Part shown: positions 34,939 to 43,894 of the stretch, piece by piece
How the letters are laid out: every line of letters begins with the position of its first letter
How positions within the stretch are numbered: the stretch's first letter is position 1
Source of the DNA: an uncultured Eubacterium sp.
GTDB taxonomy: Bacteria; Bacillota; Clostridia; Oscillospirales; Acutalibacteraceae
Assembly: GCA_944380635.1 (NCBI GenBank)
Contig: CALWID010000017.1
Span: 1-54,839, forward strand
Reading direction: 5' to 3'
Length of the DNA stretch: 54,839 nucleotides
The notes under the pieces: model-generated
What the model was told of the DNA's origin: nothing
The model's database searches: none
What the model saw: the letters and a program-made list of their open reading frames with translations, nothing else
Program-made: the position numbers and the translations under genes

Positions 34939-34970
34939 AATAACCTTGCGTTTCGCAGGGTTATTTTTTT
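34939..34970 (+). terminator. Terminator after secG
   Basis: A 12-bp stem with one G-T pair (34939-34950 with 34954-34965), TTT loop and T8 tail. Confidence 0.85.
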
Positions 34971-34981
34971 TGGGTGGGCAA

Positions 34982-35842
34982 ATGGAGTATGTAATTTTTG
35001 ACCTTGAATGGAATAATGCCTATGATTATAAAGAAAAAAAGGGCATTAATGAAATAATTGAAGTCGGCGCTGTGCGGCTTGACGAACAATTAAATATTTC
35101 AGGTACTTATACTCAACTTATAAAACCGAAACTTTCAAAAAAACTGTCTAAACGCTTTGTTGATTTAACAAGTATAACTAAAGAAGAAATCGCTTCTCTC
35201 GGCATACCGTTTGAGCGCGCTATGAGCGATTTTTCAGATTGGGCAGGGGATAAAGATGTTGTGTTTATGAGTTGGTCAAACAGCGACCTTTATGTTTTAG
35301 TGTCTAATTTTAAAAGATTTATCGGAAAAACTTCCGTATCGTTTATGAAAATGTATATAGACGCTCAAAAATACTGCCAGTCATTTCTTGATGATTGCAA
35401 AGAGCAGATAAGTCTTGCCCACTGCGCAGAAAGGCTTGAAATAAATATTGAAGAGGAAAATCTGCACAGAGCGCTTGAAGATTGTTATGCTGCTGCGGCG
35501 TGCTTTAAAAAAGTGTTCAGCAAAGAAAAAGCCGAATCTATGATAAATATCTGCGATGAAGATTTTTTCGGCAGGCTCGCTTTTAAACCATATATTATAA
35601 CAAAGCCCGTTTCAAGAGAGTATAATTTCTATAAAGAGCATTTTACCTGCCCTGACTGCGGCGAAGATCTCTCAAGAATAAGCGATGTGCAACTTGTCAA
35701 TAATTCTTTTAAAACCGTGTTACAGTGCAAAAACTGTAAAAAGAAATTCTGGGGATTTGTCAGGGCTAAAAGACTTTATGACGGTATAAGCACAACAAAA
35801 AGAATAACAGAAATGAGCAAGAATAAGGCGAAAAAATATTAA
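34982..35842 (+). CDS. DnaQ-like 3'-5' exonuclease with C-terminal zinc ribbon
   Basis: This 286-residue protein begins with a DEDD-family exonuclease domain: motif I FDLEWN (residues 6-11), an EVGAV segment, a central FMSWSNSDL, and motif III with HRALEDCYA (H-x4-D). It resembles ERI-1/KapD-type exonucleases. From about residue 216 it carries two CxxC pairs (CPDCGEDL and CKNCKKKFWG) forming a likely zinc ribbon, then a basic tail. The start at 34982 is used because upstream in-frame codons run through the secG terminator; GGGTGGG lies just upstream. It may act in RNA end trimming or repair. Substrate is unknown. Confidence 0.83.
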   Translation: MEYVIFDLEWNNAYDYKEKKGINEIIEVGAVRLDEQLNISGTYTQLIKPKLSKKLSKRFVDLTSITKEEIASLGIPFERAMSDFSDWAGDKDVVFMSWSNSDLYVLVSNFKRFIGKTSVSFMKMYIDAQKYCQSFLDDCKEQISLAHCAERLEINIEEENLHRALEDCYAAAACFKKVFSKEKAESMINICDEDFFGRLAFKPYIITKPVSREYNFYKEHFTCPDCGEDLSRISDVQLVNNSFKTVLQCKNCKKKFWGFVRAKRLYDGISTTKRITEMSKNKAKKY

Positions 35843-35947
35843 CAAAAAATTCTTTATTTAATAATAAATATATAGTATAATAGTTTAGAATGGATAAAAT
35901 AGGTTATTGTATTTTAACGCGAGTGAAACTGTAAAGGAGGTATAACA

Positions 35948-38314
35948 ATGGCAGGTAAATATGATGATTTGCTTGAATCATTTATGAATAATTCCGCTAA
36001 AGTCTATGATGAAGACAAGAAAAAGCAGGAAACTAATTCAAGCAAAAAACCCGCTGCTTATATTGAAAGTGAAAACACCTCAAAACAGCATGTTAAAAGA
36101 ACAAGAGCCAAAAATACGGCAAAGGCAAGTAAGAATAAAAAGAAAAAATCGCCGAAAAGCAAAGCCCCCGCTTCGCTTCCGCTGCGTATTCTTCTCGGTT
36201 TCGTGCTTGTAGTTGCTGTAGTTTTTATAGTATGTTTTTCCGTTATAGCAATATACGGATACAGTTATGTTCACGGCGACCCTGTATTTAATCTTACTGA
36301 GGAGAAATATTCTCAGAATCAAACTTCCTTCATTTACGGGTATGACAGCGATGGTAACGAAGTTGAACTTACAAGGCTTCACGGCGAGGAAAACCGTATA
36401 TGGGTTGATTTGGAAAATATGAGCCCGCATCTGAAAGACGCTTTTATAGCAATTGAAGACGAGCGCTTTATGAAACACCACGGAGTTGACTGGATTCGTA
36501 CGATTGGCGTTATCGTCAAGCCGTCAAACCACGGTCAGGGCGGTTCAACCATAACCCAGCAGTTGATTAAAAACCTTACTGATGAAAAAGATGTTACTAT
36601 TGTGCGAAAATTTAATGAAATTCTTTCCGCGCTGAATCTTGAAAAGAATTATTCCAAAGATGAGATTATTGAGGCTTATCTGAATACTATCTATCTGTCA
36701 GAGGGTTGTTACGGAGTTAAAACCGCTGCCGAAACATATTTCGGCAAAGATGTGGCGGACCTTAATATAGCAGAATGTGCAAGCATTGCAGCAATAACAC
36801 AGTATCCAAACGCGTATGACCCTCTGCGCAAACCTGAAAATAACAGAAAAAGGCAGTTAACCATTCTTGAAAGAATGCTTAATCAGGGCTTTATAACTCA
36901 GGAAGAATATGACGAAGCCGTTGCTTATGAAATGGTATTTACAAACAGTGAAAATTACCAAGGAAGCCAGGTTTCGGATTCAGAAAGTTCTTCTAACGAA
37001 AATAATATAAGTTCTTATTATGTTGATTATGTTATAAAAACCGTTCAAAATGACCTGCAAAAAATGGGTTATACCGAAAGAAAAGCACGCCAGCTTCTGT
37101 ACGGCGGAGGACTCAAGATTTATACCGCTATGGACGCAGATGTGCAGGCGGCTCTTGAAGATGTTTACGAAAATTACAGGCGTATGCCTGATGAAACAGT
37201 CCAGGGCGCTATGGTTGTAATGAATTACGAGGGCAGGGTTCTCGGGCTTGTCGGCGGAACCGGCGAATACTCGGGTTCGCTTGAACTCAACAGAGCGTTT
37301 CAGTCCTACAGGCAGCCGGGTTCATCTATTAAACCGCTTTCCGTATACGGCCCTGCATTTGAAAAGAGCCTTCAAGATGACAGCGTTGATATTTATTGGT
37401 CAACCCTTGTTGAAGACAGACCTTTAAAAGTAATTGACGGCGACCCTTGGCCTACTAACGAAGGCGGCGGATATTCCGGCTCGCGTCTAACAATTCAAAG
37501 AGGTATTGCGAATTCTCTGAATACAATTTCCGCAAGAACACTTGATATGATTGGCGTTGATTATTCTTACGATTATATCACAAACCGTTTTCATATTTCT
37601 TCTCTCAGCGATGCGTTTGACTGCGATTACGCTCCTCTTGCAACAGGTTCTCTCACTCAAGGCGTTTCAGTTCTTGAAATGACCGCAGCCTATGCCACAT
37701 TTGGAAACGGCGGAGCATATTATCAGCCATATTGCTATTATAAGATTGAGGACAGCCAAGGCAATGTCCTGATTGAAACAGACGCGGCGTCAACCAAAGA
37801 GCAGGCGCTGTCTGAAAGCACCGGATGGCTGATGAATAAGATTTTGCAAACTGTAATGACTTCCGGCACCGGTAGATATTATAAGATTGACGGCGTTGAG
37901 TGCTTTGGTAAAACAGGTACTACAACGGATTCAAAAGACCGTTGGTTTGTAGGCGGTACTCCTGAATATGTAGCGGCAGTTTGGTATGGATATGATATGC
38001 CTAAGGAAATTGTTTACAGGCTTTCATATAATCCGGCCGGTACGATTTGGAACACCGTTATGGACGAAATTTATGAGGCAAAGGGCAAGAATGTTACTGA
38101 ATTCCCCGAATATGACGGTATTGTTCAGCGCTCTTATGATTCCTCAACAGGGCTGCTCACTAATTATTCAAGCGGTAATTACGGCTGGTATGATGTAAAC
38201 AACCTGCCTGGATATACAAGCAGCAGAAGAAGCAGCAGTTCAAGTAGTTCTTCAAGTGAAACAACATCTTCATCAAATTCGGATAGTAATGATGAGGAAA
38301 ACACTAACGAATAG
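35948..38314 (+). CDS. Class A penicillin-binding protein (PBP1A family)
   Basis: This 788-residue bifunctional peptidoglycan synthase has a cytoplasmic Lys-rich N-terminus (about 1-75), one membrane helix (about 76-102) and the GT51 glycosyltransferase (E170 in IEDERFMKHHG; GGSTITQQLIKNL). The transpeptidase carries S459 in PGSSIKPL, SLNTIS and KTGTT. The C-terminus is Ser-rich (about 755-780) and probably extracellular. GGAGG precedes the ATG, and TATAAT at 35876-35881 suggests a promoter with a poor -35. No PASTA repeats are present. A terminator follows. Confidence 0.95.
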   Translation: MAGKYDDLLESFMNNSAKVYDEDKKKQETNSSKKPAAYIESENTSKQHVKRTRAKNTAKASKNKKKKSPKSKAPASLPLRILLGFVLVVAVVFIVCFSVIAIYGYSYVHGDPVFNLTEEKYSQNQTSFIYGYDSDGNEVELTRLHGEENRIWVDLENMSPHLKDAFIAIEDERFMKHHGVDWIRTIGVIVKPSNHGQGGSTITQQLIKNLTDEKDVTIVRKFNEILSALNLEKNYSKDEIIEAYLNTIYLSEGCYGVKTAAETYFGKDVADLNIAECASIAAITQYPNAYDPLRKPENNRKRQLTILERMLNQGFITQEEYDEAVAYEMVFTNSENYQGSQVSDSESSSNENNISSYYVDYVIKTVQNDLQKMGYTERKARQLLYGGGLKIYTAMDADVQAALEDVYENYRRMPDETVQGAMVVMNYEGRVLGLVGGTGEYSGSLELNRAFQSYRQPGSSIKPLSVYGPAFEKSLQDDSVDIYWSTLVEDRPLKVIDGDPWPTNEGGGYSGSRLTIQRGIANSLNTISARTLDMIGVDYSYDYITNRFHISSLSDAFDCDYAPLATGSLTQGVSVLEMTAAYATFGNGGAYYQPYCYYKIEDSQGNVLIETDAASTKEQALSESTGWLMNKILQTVMTSGTGRYYKIDGVECFGKTGTTTDSKDRWFVGGTPEYVAAVWYGYDMPKEIVYRLSYNPAGTIWNTVMDEIYEAKGKNVTEFPEYDGIVQRSYDSSTGLLTNYSSGNYGWYDVNNLPGYTSSRRSSSSSSSSSETTSSSNSDSNDEENTNE

Positions 38315-38321
38315 ATTTAAT

Positions 38322-38357
38322 TTATAACGGCGTCATCCGTGATGCCGTTATAATTTT
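38322..38357 (+). terminator. Terminator after the penicillin-binding protein gene
   Basis: A 14-bp stem with one G-T pair (38322-38335 with 38340-38353) and a TCCG loop, followed by a short T4. Confidence 0.75.
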
Positions 38358-38377
38358 GCAGAGGTGATTATGCCTTA

Positions 38378-38788
38378 ATGATAATTATGTCAGTCGATTA
38401 TGGCGACGCTCGTACCGGAGTTGCTTTTTGTGATAAAAGCGAAACTCTCGCTTCACCATATTGTGTTATAAATGAAAAATACAAACCGAAACTTGTAGAT
38501 AAACTTGCTGAAACAGCAGCTGAAAAAAATGCTGAAAAAATCGTTGTAGGCCTGCCGGTAAATATGGACGGAAGTTACGGCTACCGCTGTGATGAGTGCC
38601 GCGAACTCGGAGAAATGCTTAATAAAAAAAGCGGCATAGAAGTTGATTATCAGGATGAGCGGCTTACAACAGTTATAGCGCATGATTTTTTAAGCGCAAA
38701 TAATGTCAGAGGCAAAAAGAGAAAAGAAAAAGTTGACGCAGTTTCTGCCGTTATTATACTTCAATCCTATATTGATAAGCATAAATAA
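38378..38788 (+). CDS. ruvX: Putative pre-16S rRNA nuclease / Holliday junction resolvase-like YqgF
   Basis: This 136-residue RNase H-fold protein has SVDYGDARTGVAF near the N-terminus, IVVGLPVNMDGSYG in the middle, and DERLTT and DAVSAVIILQ towards the end: the YqgF/RuvX signature. Family members process the 5' end of 16S rRNA precursor. The ATG at 38378 overlaps the stop of a two-codon reading frame (ATG CCT TAA at 38370-38378) that sits just 3 bases after the GAGGTG site, so start selection may involve reinitiation. The alternative ATG at 38387 shortens the protein by 3 residues. Confidence 0.88.
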   Translation: MIIMSVDYGDARTGVAFCDKSETLASPYCVINEKYKPKLVDKLAETAAEKNAEKIVVGLPVNMDGSYGYRCDECRELGEMLNKKSGIEVDYQDERLTTVIAHDFLSANNVRGKKRKEKVDAVSAVIILQSYIDKHK

Positions 38789-38821
38789 TTATCAGTTGCC
38801 GTACAATTTTACGGTGATTGT

Positions 38822-39340
38822 TTGGAATTTTCAGTTAAAAATTTCAAGATAAAGATTGAATTTTCTTTTATTTTTATTCTATGCTTAAGCCTTATATACG
38901 GTTATAAAAATACAGGACTTCTTATTTTGTTCTGCTTTCTTCACGAAACAGCGCACCTTGCGGCTTTAATTGCCGTCGGCGGAAAACCCGAATGTTTAAA
39001 TATATCTTTTTTCGGTATTGCGCTTAAATATGATTCAAAACTGACGATAGTCAAAGAATCATTAGTAATTTCTGCCGGCCCGCTGTTTAATATTATTTTG
39101 TTTCTAATTTTAAATGATAATATTAATTTATTTTTGGCAGTACTGAACCTTTTGCCTGTATATCCGCTTGACGGCGGCAGATTAATTAAACTGTTGTTTG
39201 GGAGCGCGGCAAAATATATAAGTATTATTTTCTTGGGAATCATGCTTATATTTTCATTATATCTTTTAATTTGCCACTCAATTTTTACTTTGCTTCTTGT
39301 GTGCATATATTTAATTGTTTTTAATATGAGGTCGTTATGA
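38822..39340 (+). CDS. Small M50 site-2 protease, SpoIVFB-like
   Basis: This 172-residue intramembrane metalloprotease has the zinc motif HETAH (H41, E42, H45) and the second metal-binding motif NLLPVYPLDGGR, with about four to six membrane segments. It resembles SpoIVFB, which activates pro-sigma-K in the sporulating mother cell, but is much shorter (SpoIVFB is about 288 residues), lacking the C-terminal CBS domain. No SpoIVFA-like partner is adjacent. Translation starts at TTG 38822 behind GGTGAT. The stop overlaps the radical SAM gene (ATGA). Confidence 0.82.
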   Translation: MEFSVKNFKIKIEFSFIFILCLSLIYGYKNTGLLILFCFLHETAHLAALIAVGGKPECLNISFFGIALKYDSKLTIVKESLVISAGPLFNIILFLILNDNINLFLAVLNLLPVYPLDGGRLIKLLFGSAAKYISIIFLGIMLIFSLYLLICHSIFTLLLVCIYLIVFNMRSL

Positions 39341-41178
39341 AAAAAGAAATTGAAAAAATACTGCAATTTGTTCAAAAGCCCGCGAGATACTGCGGTGGTG
39401 AACTTAACAGCGTTATAAAAAATCCCGATAATGTTGATTTGCGCTATGCTTTCTGTTTCCCTGATTTATATGAAATCGGCATGAGCCACCTTGGAATGAA
39501 AATTCTGTATTCGCTTGTAAACAGCAGGGAAGACGCTTGGTGCGAACGGGTTTTCGCGCCCGATACCGATATGGAAGAGCAGATGCGGCAAAATGATATT
39601 AAACTTTTTGCTTTGGAAAGCGAAGATGAAATCAGAAATTTTGATATTATAGGCTTTACGCTTATGTATGAACTTTCTTATACAAATATGCTTAATATGA
39701 TGGACTTGGCAGGCATTCCGCTTAAATCGGCGGACAGGCATAATCTTACTCCGATAATTGCCTGCGGCGGCCCTTGCGCCTGCAATCCCGAGCCTATTGC
39801 TGATTTTGTTGATATAGTTTTTCTCGGTGATGGTGAAGAAAGTACAATGCAGGTGCTTGACTTGCTTAAAGAATGTAAGAAAAAAGGCGAAAGCAAGCAC
39901 GATTTTCTGCTTAAAGCAAAAGATTTACGCGGCGTTTATGTTCCGTCTTTTTATGAGGACAGTTATAATGATGACGGAACTTTAAAAGAACTAAAACCGC
40001 TTTACGGCGCTCCGAATAAAATAAAAAAGGCTGTTGTTGCGGATATGAATACCTGTTTTTATCCCGATAATTTTGTTGTGCCTTTTATTAATATTATTCA
40101 CGACAGAGCAGTTGAGGAAATATTCCGAGGCTGTATACGAGGCTGCCGTTTTTGCCAGGCGGGATTTACATATAGACCGATAAGGGAAAAAAGCGTTGAA
40201 ACTATCAACCGCCAGTCAAAAGCGCTGATTGATTCAACGGGATATGATGAACTTTCGCTGTGTTCTCTTTCCACTTCAGACCACAGTTGCGTAAATGAAT
40301 TGCTCAGTTCTCTTATTGACTGGACTGTAAAAGATAAAATTAATCTTTCGCTGCCGTCATTAAGAGTTGATAATTTTTCAGATGAACTTGTTGATAAACT
40401 TAATAAAGTAAGAAAAAGCGGCCTTACATTCGCACCTGAGGCCGGAACTCAGCGCCTTAGGGATGTTATAAATAAAAATGTTACCGAAGAAGAGGTGCTT
40501 TCTACCTGTATAAAAGCGTTTGATAACGGCTGGACTTCTGTAAAACTGTATTTTATGATGGGTCTTCCCACAGAAACAATGGAAGATATTGATGGTATTG
40601 CAGACCTTGCAATGAAAGTGGTTCACGCTTTTTATAAAAATCCAAACAGGCAAAAAGGCACGGGCGTTCAGGTATCAGTAAGTTGCGCTTCATTTATCCC
40701 GAAACCGTTTACTCCTTTTCAATGGGAGCCTGAGGATTCTATGCAGAGCCTTAAAGCAAAGCAGGCTCATTTACTTGAATGCACACCGAGTAAAAAGGTT
40801 AAAATATCTTATCACGAAACGCCGACTTCTTTGCTTGAAGGAGTCCTTGCAAGAGGGGACAGACGCCTTTGCAATGTAATTTATGACGCTTATAAACTCG
40901 GCTGTAAATTTGATTCGTGGGACGACCGTTTTAATTTTGACGCATGGATGAAAGCATTTGAAAAAAACGGCATAGACCCGTATTTTTACACTCAAAGAAA
41001 AAGAGATTTTTCAGAACTTCTTCCGTGGGATCATCTTGATTACGGCGTTACAAAGAAATTCCTTGAAAACGAAAATAAAAAAGCCCATGAAAATAAAACA
41101 ACTCCGCACTGCCGGATAAAATGCGCCGGATGCGGAGCAAATATGCTGAACGGGGGGCACTGCGATGCGCGAGGTTAG
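39337..41178 (+). CDS. TIGR03960-type B12-binding radical SAM protein
   Basis: This 613-residue cytoplasmic protein has an N-terminal B12-binding-like domain (LYEIGMSHLGMKILYSLVN, IIACGGPCACNPEPI, FLGDGEE) and a radical SAM core with the CxxxCxxC cluster C266, C270 and C273 in FRGCIRGCRFCQAGF. A further cysteine-rich end (CRIKCAGCGANM) is also present. This family is nearly always paired with a TIGR03936/DUF2344 gene, as here with a 14-base overlap. The reaction is not established; a role in RNA or cell-envelope modification has been suggested by context only. Confidence 0.92.
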   Translation: MKKEIEKILQFVQKPARYCGGELNSVIKNPDNVDLRYAFCFPDLYEIGMSHLGMKILYSLVNSREDAWCERVFAPDTDMEEQMRQNDIKLFALESEDEIRNFDIIGFTLMYELSYTNMLNMMDLAGIPLKSADRHNLTPIIACGGPCACNPEPIADFVDIVFLGDGEESTMQVLDLLKECKKKGESKHDFLLKAKDLRGVYVPSFYEDSYNDDGTLKELKPLYGAPNKIKKAVVADMNTCFYPDNFVVPFINIIHDRAVEEIFRGCIRGCRFCQAGFTYRPIREKSVETINRQSKALIDSTGYDELSLCSLSTSDHSCVNELLSSLIDWTVKDKINLSLPSLRVDNFSDELVDKLNKVRKSGLTFAPEAGTQRLRDVINKNVTEEEVLSTCIKAFDNGWTSVKLYFMMGLPTETMEDIDGIADLAMKVVHAFYKNPNRQKGTGVQVSVSCASFIPKPFTPFQWEPEDSMQSLKAKQAHLLECTPSKKVKISYHETPTSLLEGVLARGDRRLCNVIYDAYKLGCKFDSWDDRFNFDAWMKAFEKNGIDPYFYTQRKRDFSELLPWDHLDYGVTKKFLENENKKAHENKTTPHCRIKCAGCGANMLNGGHCDARG

Positions 41179-41830
41179 ACTGCTGTTTTCTAAAACAGAC
41201 AGATGTAAATACATAAGTCATCTTGATATAAACAGGTGTATGTCCCGCGCTTTAACAAGGGCGCATATTCCGCTTTGGTACACCGAAGGTTTTAATCCTC
41301 ATCCGTATATGAGTTTTTCTCTACCACTGCCGCTCGGCGTTGAAAGTATGTGTGAAAGCCTTGAAATACGAATTACCGGCGAAATTACTAATGATGAGAT
41401 TAAAAACAAATTAAACGCCGTGCTGCCGGACGGAATTAAAATTCTTGATGTTTATGATGATTTCAGAAGTTGCAGTGAAATTGCTTTTTCGGATTATGTT
41501 TTTAAATATGAATTTAAAAATAACGAAGACGCCGCGCAAAAGATAAAACAAATTCTTGATAAAGATGAAATTATTGCTCTTAAAAAAAGCAAAAAGGGCA
41601 GAAGAAAAATTTTAAAAGAAATAAATATAAAGCCGCTTATTGATAAATACTCTGTTTCCGTAAGGGAAGATAATGTTGTTATAAATGCCCGCCTTGCCGC
41701 AGGGCAGCGCAGTAATCTCAGCCCGGAACTTTTTTCTCAAACCCTTCTCAATCTTGCAGGTCTTGAATTTGAATGGAAAAATATTGCAAGATTATCGCTT
41801 CTTGACGCAAATTATAACAAATTCAGGTAA
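41165..41830 (+). CDS. TIGR03936/DUF2344 radical SAM-associated protein
   Basis: This 221-residue protein starts REVRLLFSKTDRCKYISHLDINRCMSRAL, followed by TEGFNPHPYMSFSLPLPLGVESMCE, both diagnostic of DUF2344. It overlaps its radical SAM partner by 14 bases and is presumed to act with it. In many Firmicutes the pair precedes rng and rplU. Here rplS follows after a new promoter. Function is unknown. Confidence 0.92.
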   Translation: MREVRLLFSKTDRCKYISHLDINRCMSRALTRAHIPLWYTEGFNPHPYMSFSLPLPLGVESMCESLEIRITGEITNDEIKNKLNAVLPDGIKILDVYDDFRSCSEIAFSDYVFKYEFKNNEDAAQKIKQILDKDEIIALKKSKKGRRKILKEINIKPLIDKYSVSVREDNVVINARLAAGQRSNLSPELFSQTLLNLAGLEFEWKNIARLSLLDANYNKFR

Positions 41831-41837
41831 AAAAGAC

Positions 41838-41866
41838 TTGCATTTTTATTTCTTTTGTGATATATT
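41838..41866 (+). promoter_or_regulatory. Promoter of rplS
   Basis: TTGCAT (41838-41843), a 17-base spacer and TATATT (41861-41866). Confidence 0.7.
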
Positions 41867-41871
41867 ATCTA

Positions 41872-41990
41872 AGCATTTGTTCCGTTGCTTTCCCGCAACG
41901 CGTTAAATGCTCATGCAAAAATAAGCATTTAAGCGGGTGGTCCTCTTTCGTTTAATCGTTATGAACATCCGAAAATAATAAGGAGGATTT
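41872..41990 (+). promoter_or_regulatory. Structured 5' leader of rplS (L19 leader-like)
   Basis: The roughly 120-base leader has an outer stem AGCATTT (41872) with AAATGCT (41905) enclosing CGTTGC/GCAACG (41883/41895). A second AGCATTT at 41924 can pair with the same AAATGCT, giving a mutually exclusive hairpin. Position and structure fit the Firmicutes ribosomal protein L19 leader, an autoregulatory RNA; a covariance-model search would be needed to confirm. Confidence 0.6.
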
Positions 41991-41994
41991 TTTA

Positions 41995-42336
41995 ATGGAT
42001 GCACTTAAAATTATTGCAGAGAGCAGCATGAAAAAAGAAGTTCCCTCATTCTCTATCGGTGATACCGTAAGAGTCGGTGTTCGTATCCGCGAGGGCAAAA
42101 CAGAAAGAATTCAGATGTTTGAGGGCACTGTTATTGCTGTTAAAGGCTCCGGTGTTTCAAAGACCTTTACCGTTCGCCGTGTTTCATACGGTGTTGGTGT
42201 AGAGCGTGTATTCCCGCTTCATTCAGCAAATGTAGACAGTGTTACGGTTGTCCGCAAAGGTAAAGTCCGCAGGGCTAAACTTTATTATCTTCGCGACCGT
42301 GTCGGCAAGGCTGCTAAAGTTAAGGAAGATATTTGA
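41995..42336 (+). CDS. rplS: Large ribosomal subunit protein bL19
   Basis: This 113-residue protein lies at the 30S-50S interface. [35 protein letters not shown] and [17 protein letters not shown] are diagnostic, and the C-terminal [20 protein letters not shown] is typical. AAGGAGGA precedes the ATG. It has a dedicated promoter, leader and terminator. Confidence 0.98.
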   Translation: MDALKIIAESSMKKEVPSFSIGDTVRVGVRIREGKTERIQMFEGTVIAVKGSGVSKTFTVRRVSYGVGVERVFPLHSANVDSVTVVRKGKVRRAKLYYLRDRVGKAAKVKEDI

Positions 42337-42342
42337 CATCTC

Positions 42343-42370
42343 AAACCGCCTTATAAAGGCGGTTTTTGTT
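42343..42370 (+). terminator. Terminator after rplS
   Basis: A perfect 10-bp stem (42343-42352 with 42356-42365) with a 3-base loop and T-rich tail. Confidence 0.9.
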
Positions 42371-42425
42371 TTAACTTAAAGTTTTATGATTATTTTAACT
42401 TTTATTCAAATTAAGGGGAGTTATT

Positions 42426-43289
42426 ATGCCCGATTTTCAAAAGCAGAATGTTCAGTGGTTTCCCGGCCATATGGCTAAAACGCGAAGACTTATCAAGGAA
42501 AGCCTGAAACTTGTTGATGGCGTTATAGAGATTGTTGACGCTCGTATACCCCGTTCAAGTTCTAACCCGGAATTATCGCAGATTATAAATAAAAAGCCTA
42601 AAATAGTGCTACTGAATAAATGTGATATGGCGGATTCTAAAGTTACCGATTTATGGATAAAATATTATGCCAAAAAAGGCGTAACGGCAATTGCGGTGGA
42701 CTGCAAAACCGGTAAAGGGCTAAATAAATTCCAGTCCGCTTGCGAAAAAGCGCTTTCTTCCGTTATAGAGCGAAACAAAGAAAAAGGTATGGAAGGTAAA
42801 CCGCTGAGATTTATGGTTGTAGGTATTCCCAATACCGGCAAATCTTCTTTTATCAACAGAATGGCAGGTAAGTATAAAGCCGTTGTTGCGGACCGAGCCG
42901 GCGTTACAAAAAGCAATCAGTGGTTTTCGGCAGGCAAAGGAATTGAACTTCTCGATACACCCGGTGTACTTTGGCCTAAGTTTGAGGACAGGGAAGTGGG
43001 CGATAAACTTGCTTTTATCGGTTCCGTAAAAGATGAAGTAACAGATATTGAAACAATAGCCTGCAGGCTTTTGGAAACACTTTCCAAATCAAGGCCGGAA
43101 ATGATTGAGCAAAGATACAAGATTACTGACTTTGAAGATAAGCAAAGTTGGGAAATACTTGAATTAATCGGCAGAAAAAGAGGATTTCTTATTAAGGGCG
43201 GTGAAATAGATACTTTGCGCGCCGCCACTGCCGTTTGTGATGAATTCAGAGGAGGAAAACTCGGCAAAATAAGCCTTGAGTTGCCGTGA
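42426..43289 (+). CDS. rbgA: Ribosome biogenesis GTPase RbgA (YlqF)
   Basis: This 287-residue circularly permuted GTPase is needed for late 50S maturation. G4 comes first (LLNKCDMAD, about 60-68), then G5-like, G1 (GIPNTGKSS, about 138-146), G2 (GVTKS) and G3 (DTPGVLWP). The N-terminal QWFPGHMAKTRR is a YlqF signature. GGGGAG precedes the ATG. It overlaps rnhB, as in Bacillus, where ylqF and rnhB are adjacent. Confidence 0.96.
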   Translation: MPDFQKQNVQWFPGHMAKTRRLIKESLKLVDGVIEIVDARIPRSSSNPELSQIINKKPKIVLLNKCDMADSKVTDLWIKYYAKKGVTAIAVDCKTGKGLNKFQSACEKALSSVIERNKEKGMEGKPLRFMVVGIPNTGKSSFINRMAGKYKAVVADRAGVTKSNQWFSAGKGIELLDTPGVLWPKFEDREVGDKLAFIGSVKDEVTDIETIACRLLETLSKSRPEMIEQRYKITDFEDKQSWEILELIGRKRGFLIKGGEIDTLRAATAVCDEFRGGKLGKISLELP

Positions 43290-43291
43290 TT

Positions 43292-43894
43292 ATGGATTGG
43301 CTTTTATACGAAAACGAAAAATATAATGAAGGATTTAAAGTTGTTTGCGGAATTGACGAGGCAGGCAGAGGTCCGCTTGCAGGACCTGTTTACGCCGCGG
43401 CAGTTATTCTTAATAAAGGGCAAACGATAGACGGTGTAAATGATTCAAAAAAACTTTCCGAAAAGAAAAGGGAAGAACTTTTTGAAATAATTACAGAACA
43501 GTGCGTCGATTATTCAATCGGTACAGCAAGTGAAAAGGAAATAGATGAAATAAATATTCTTCAGGCAACTTTTTTGGCAATGAAAAGAGCGGTTGACGGA
43601 CTTACCTTAAAACCGGACTGCGCCCTTGTGGACGGAAACCGCACCCCGCTGCTCGACTGCGCCGTTACCACAATTATTAAAGGCGATTCAAAGTCGGAAT
43701 CCATAGCGGCGGCTTCAATATTGGCAAAAGTATCAAGAGACAGATATATGCTTAAAATGGCTGAAAAATATCCGCAGTACGGTTTTGAAAAGCATAAAGG
43801 ATACGGCACTAAACTCCATTATGAAATGATTGAAAAATACGGAATTTGCGATATTCACAGAAAATCATTTTTAAAAAAGGTGATTAATAAATGA
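43292..43894 (+). CDS. rnhB: Ribonuclease HII
   Basis: This 200-residue enzyme removes ribonucleotides from DNA and RNA primers. The catalytic DE pair is in VCGIDEAGRGPLAGPVYAAAV, with later acids in CALVDGNRTP and the KGDSKSESIAAASILAKVSRD segment; HKGYGTKLHYE closes the motif set. ATG 43292 or GTG 43286 (overlapping the rbgA stop by 4 bases) could serve as start; they differ by 2 residues. It overlaps yraN by 4 bases. Confidence 0.95.
   Translation: MDWLLYENEKYNEGFKVVCGIDEAGRGPLAGPVYAAAVILNKGQTIDGVNDSKKLSEKKREELFEIITEQCVDYSIGTASEKEIDEINILQATFLAMKRAVDGLTLKPDCALVDGNRTPLLDCAVTTIIKGDSKSESIAAASILAKVSRDRYMLKMAEKYPQYGFEKHKGYGTKLHYEMIEKYGICDIHRKSFLKKVINK

Noticed and set aside
34856-34981. Upstream extension of the exonuclease gene into secG
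   Set aside because: The in-frame sequence runs through the secG coding region and its terminator, and the exonuclease motif begins immediately after ATG 34982.
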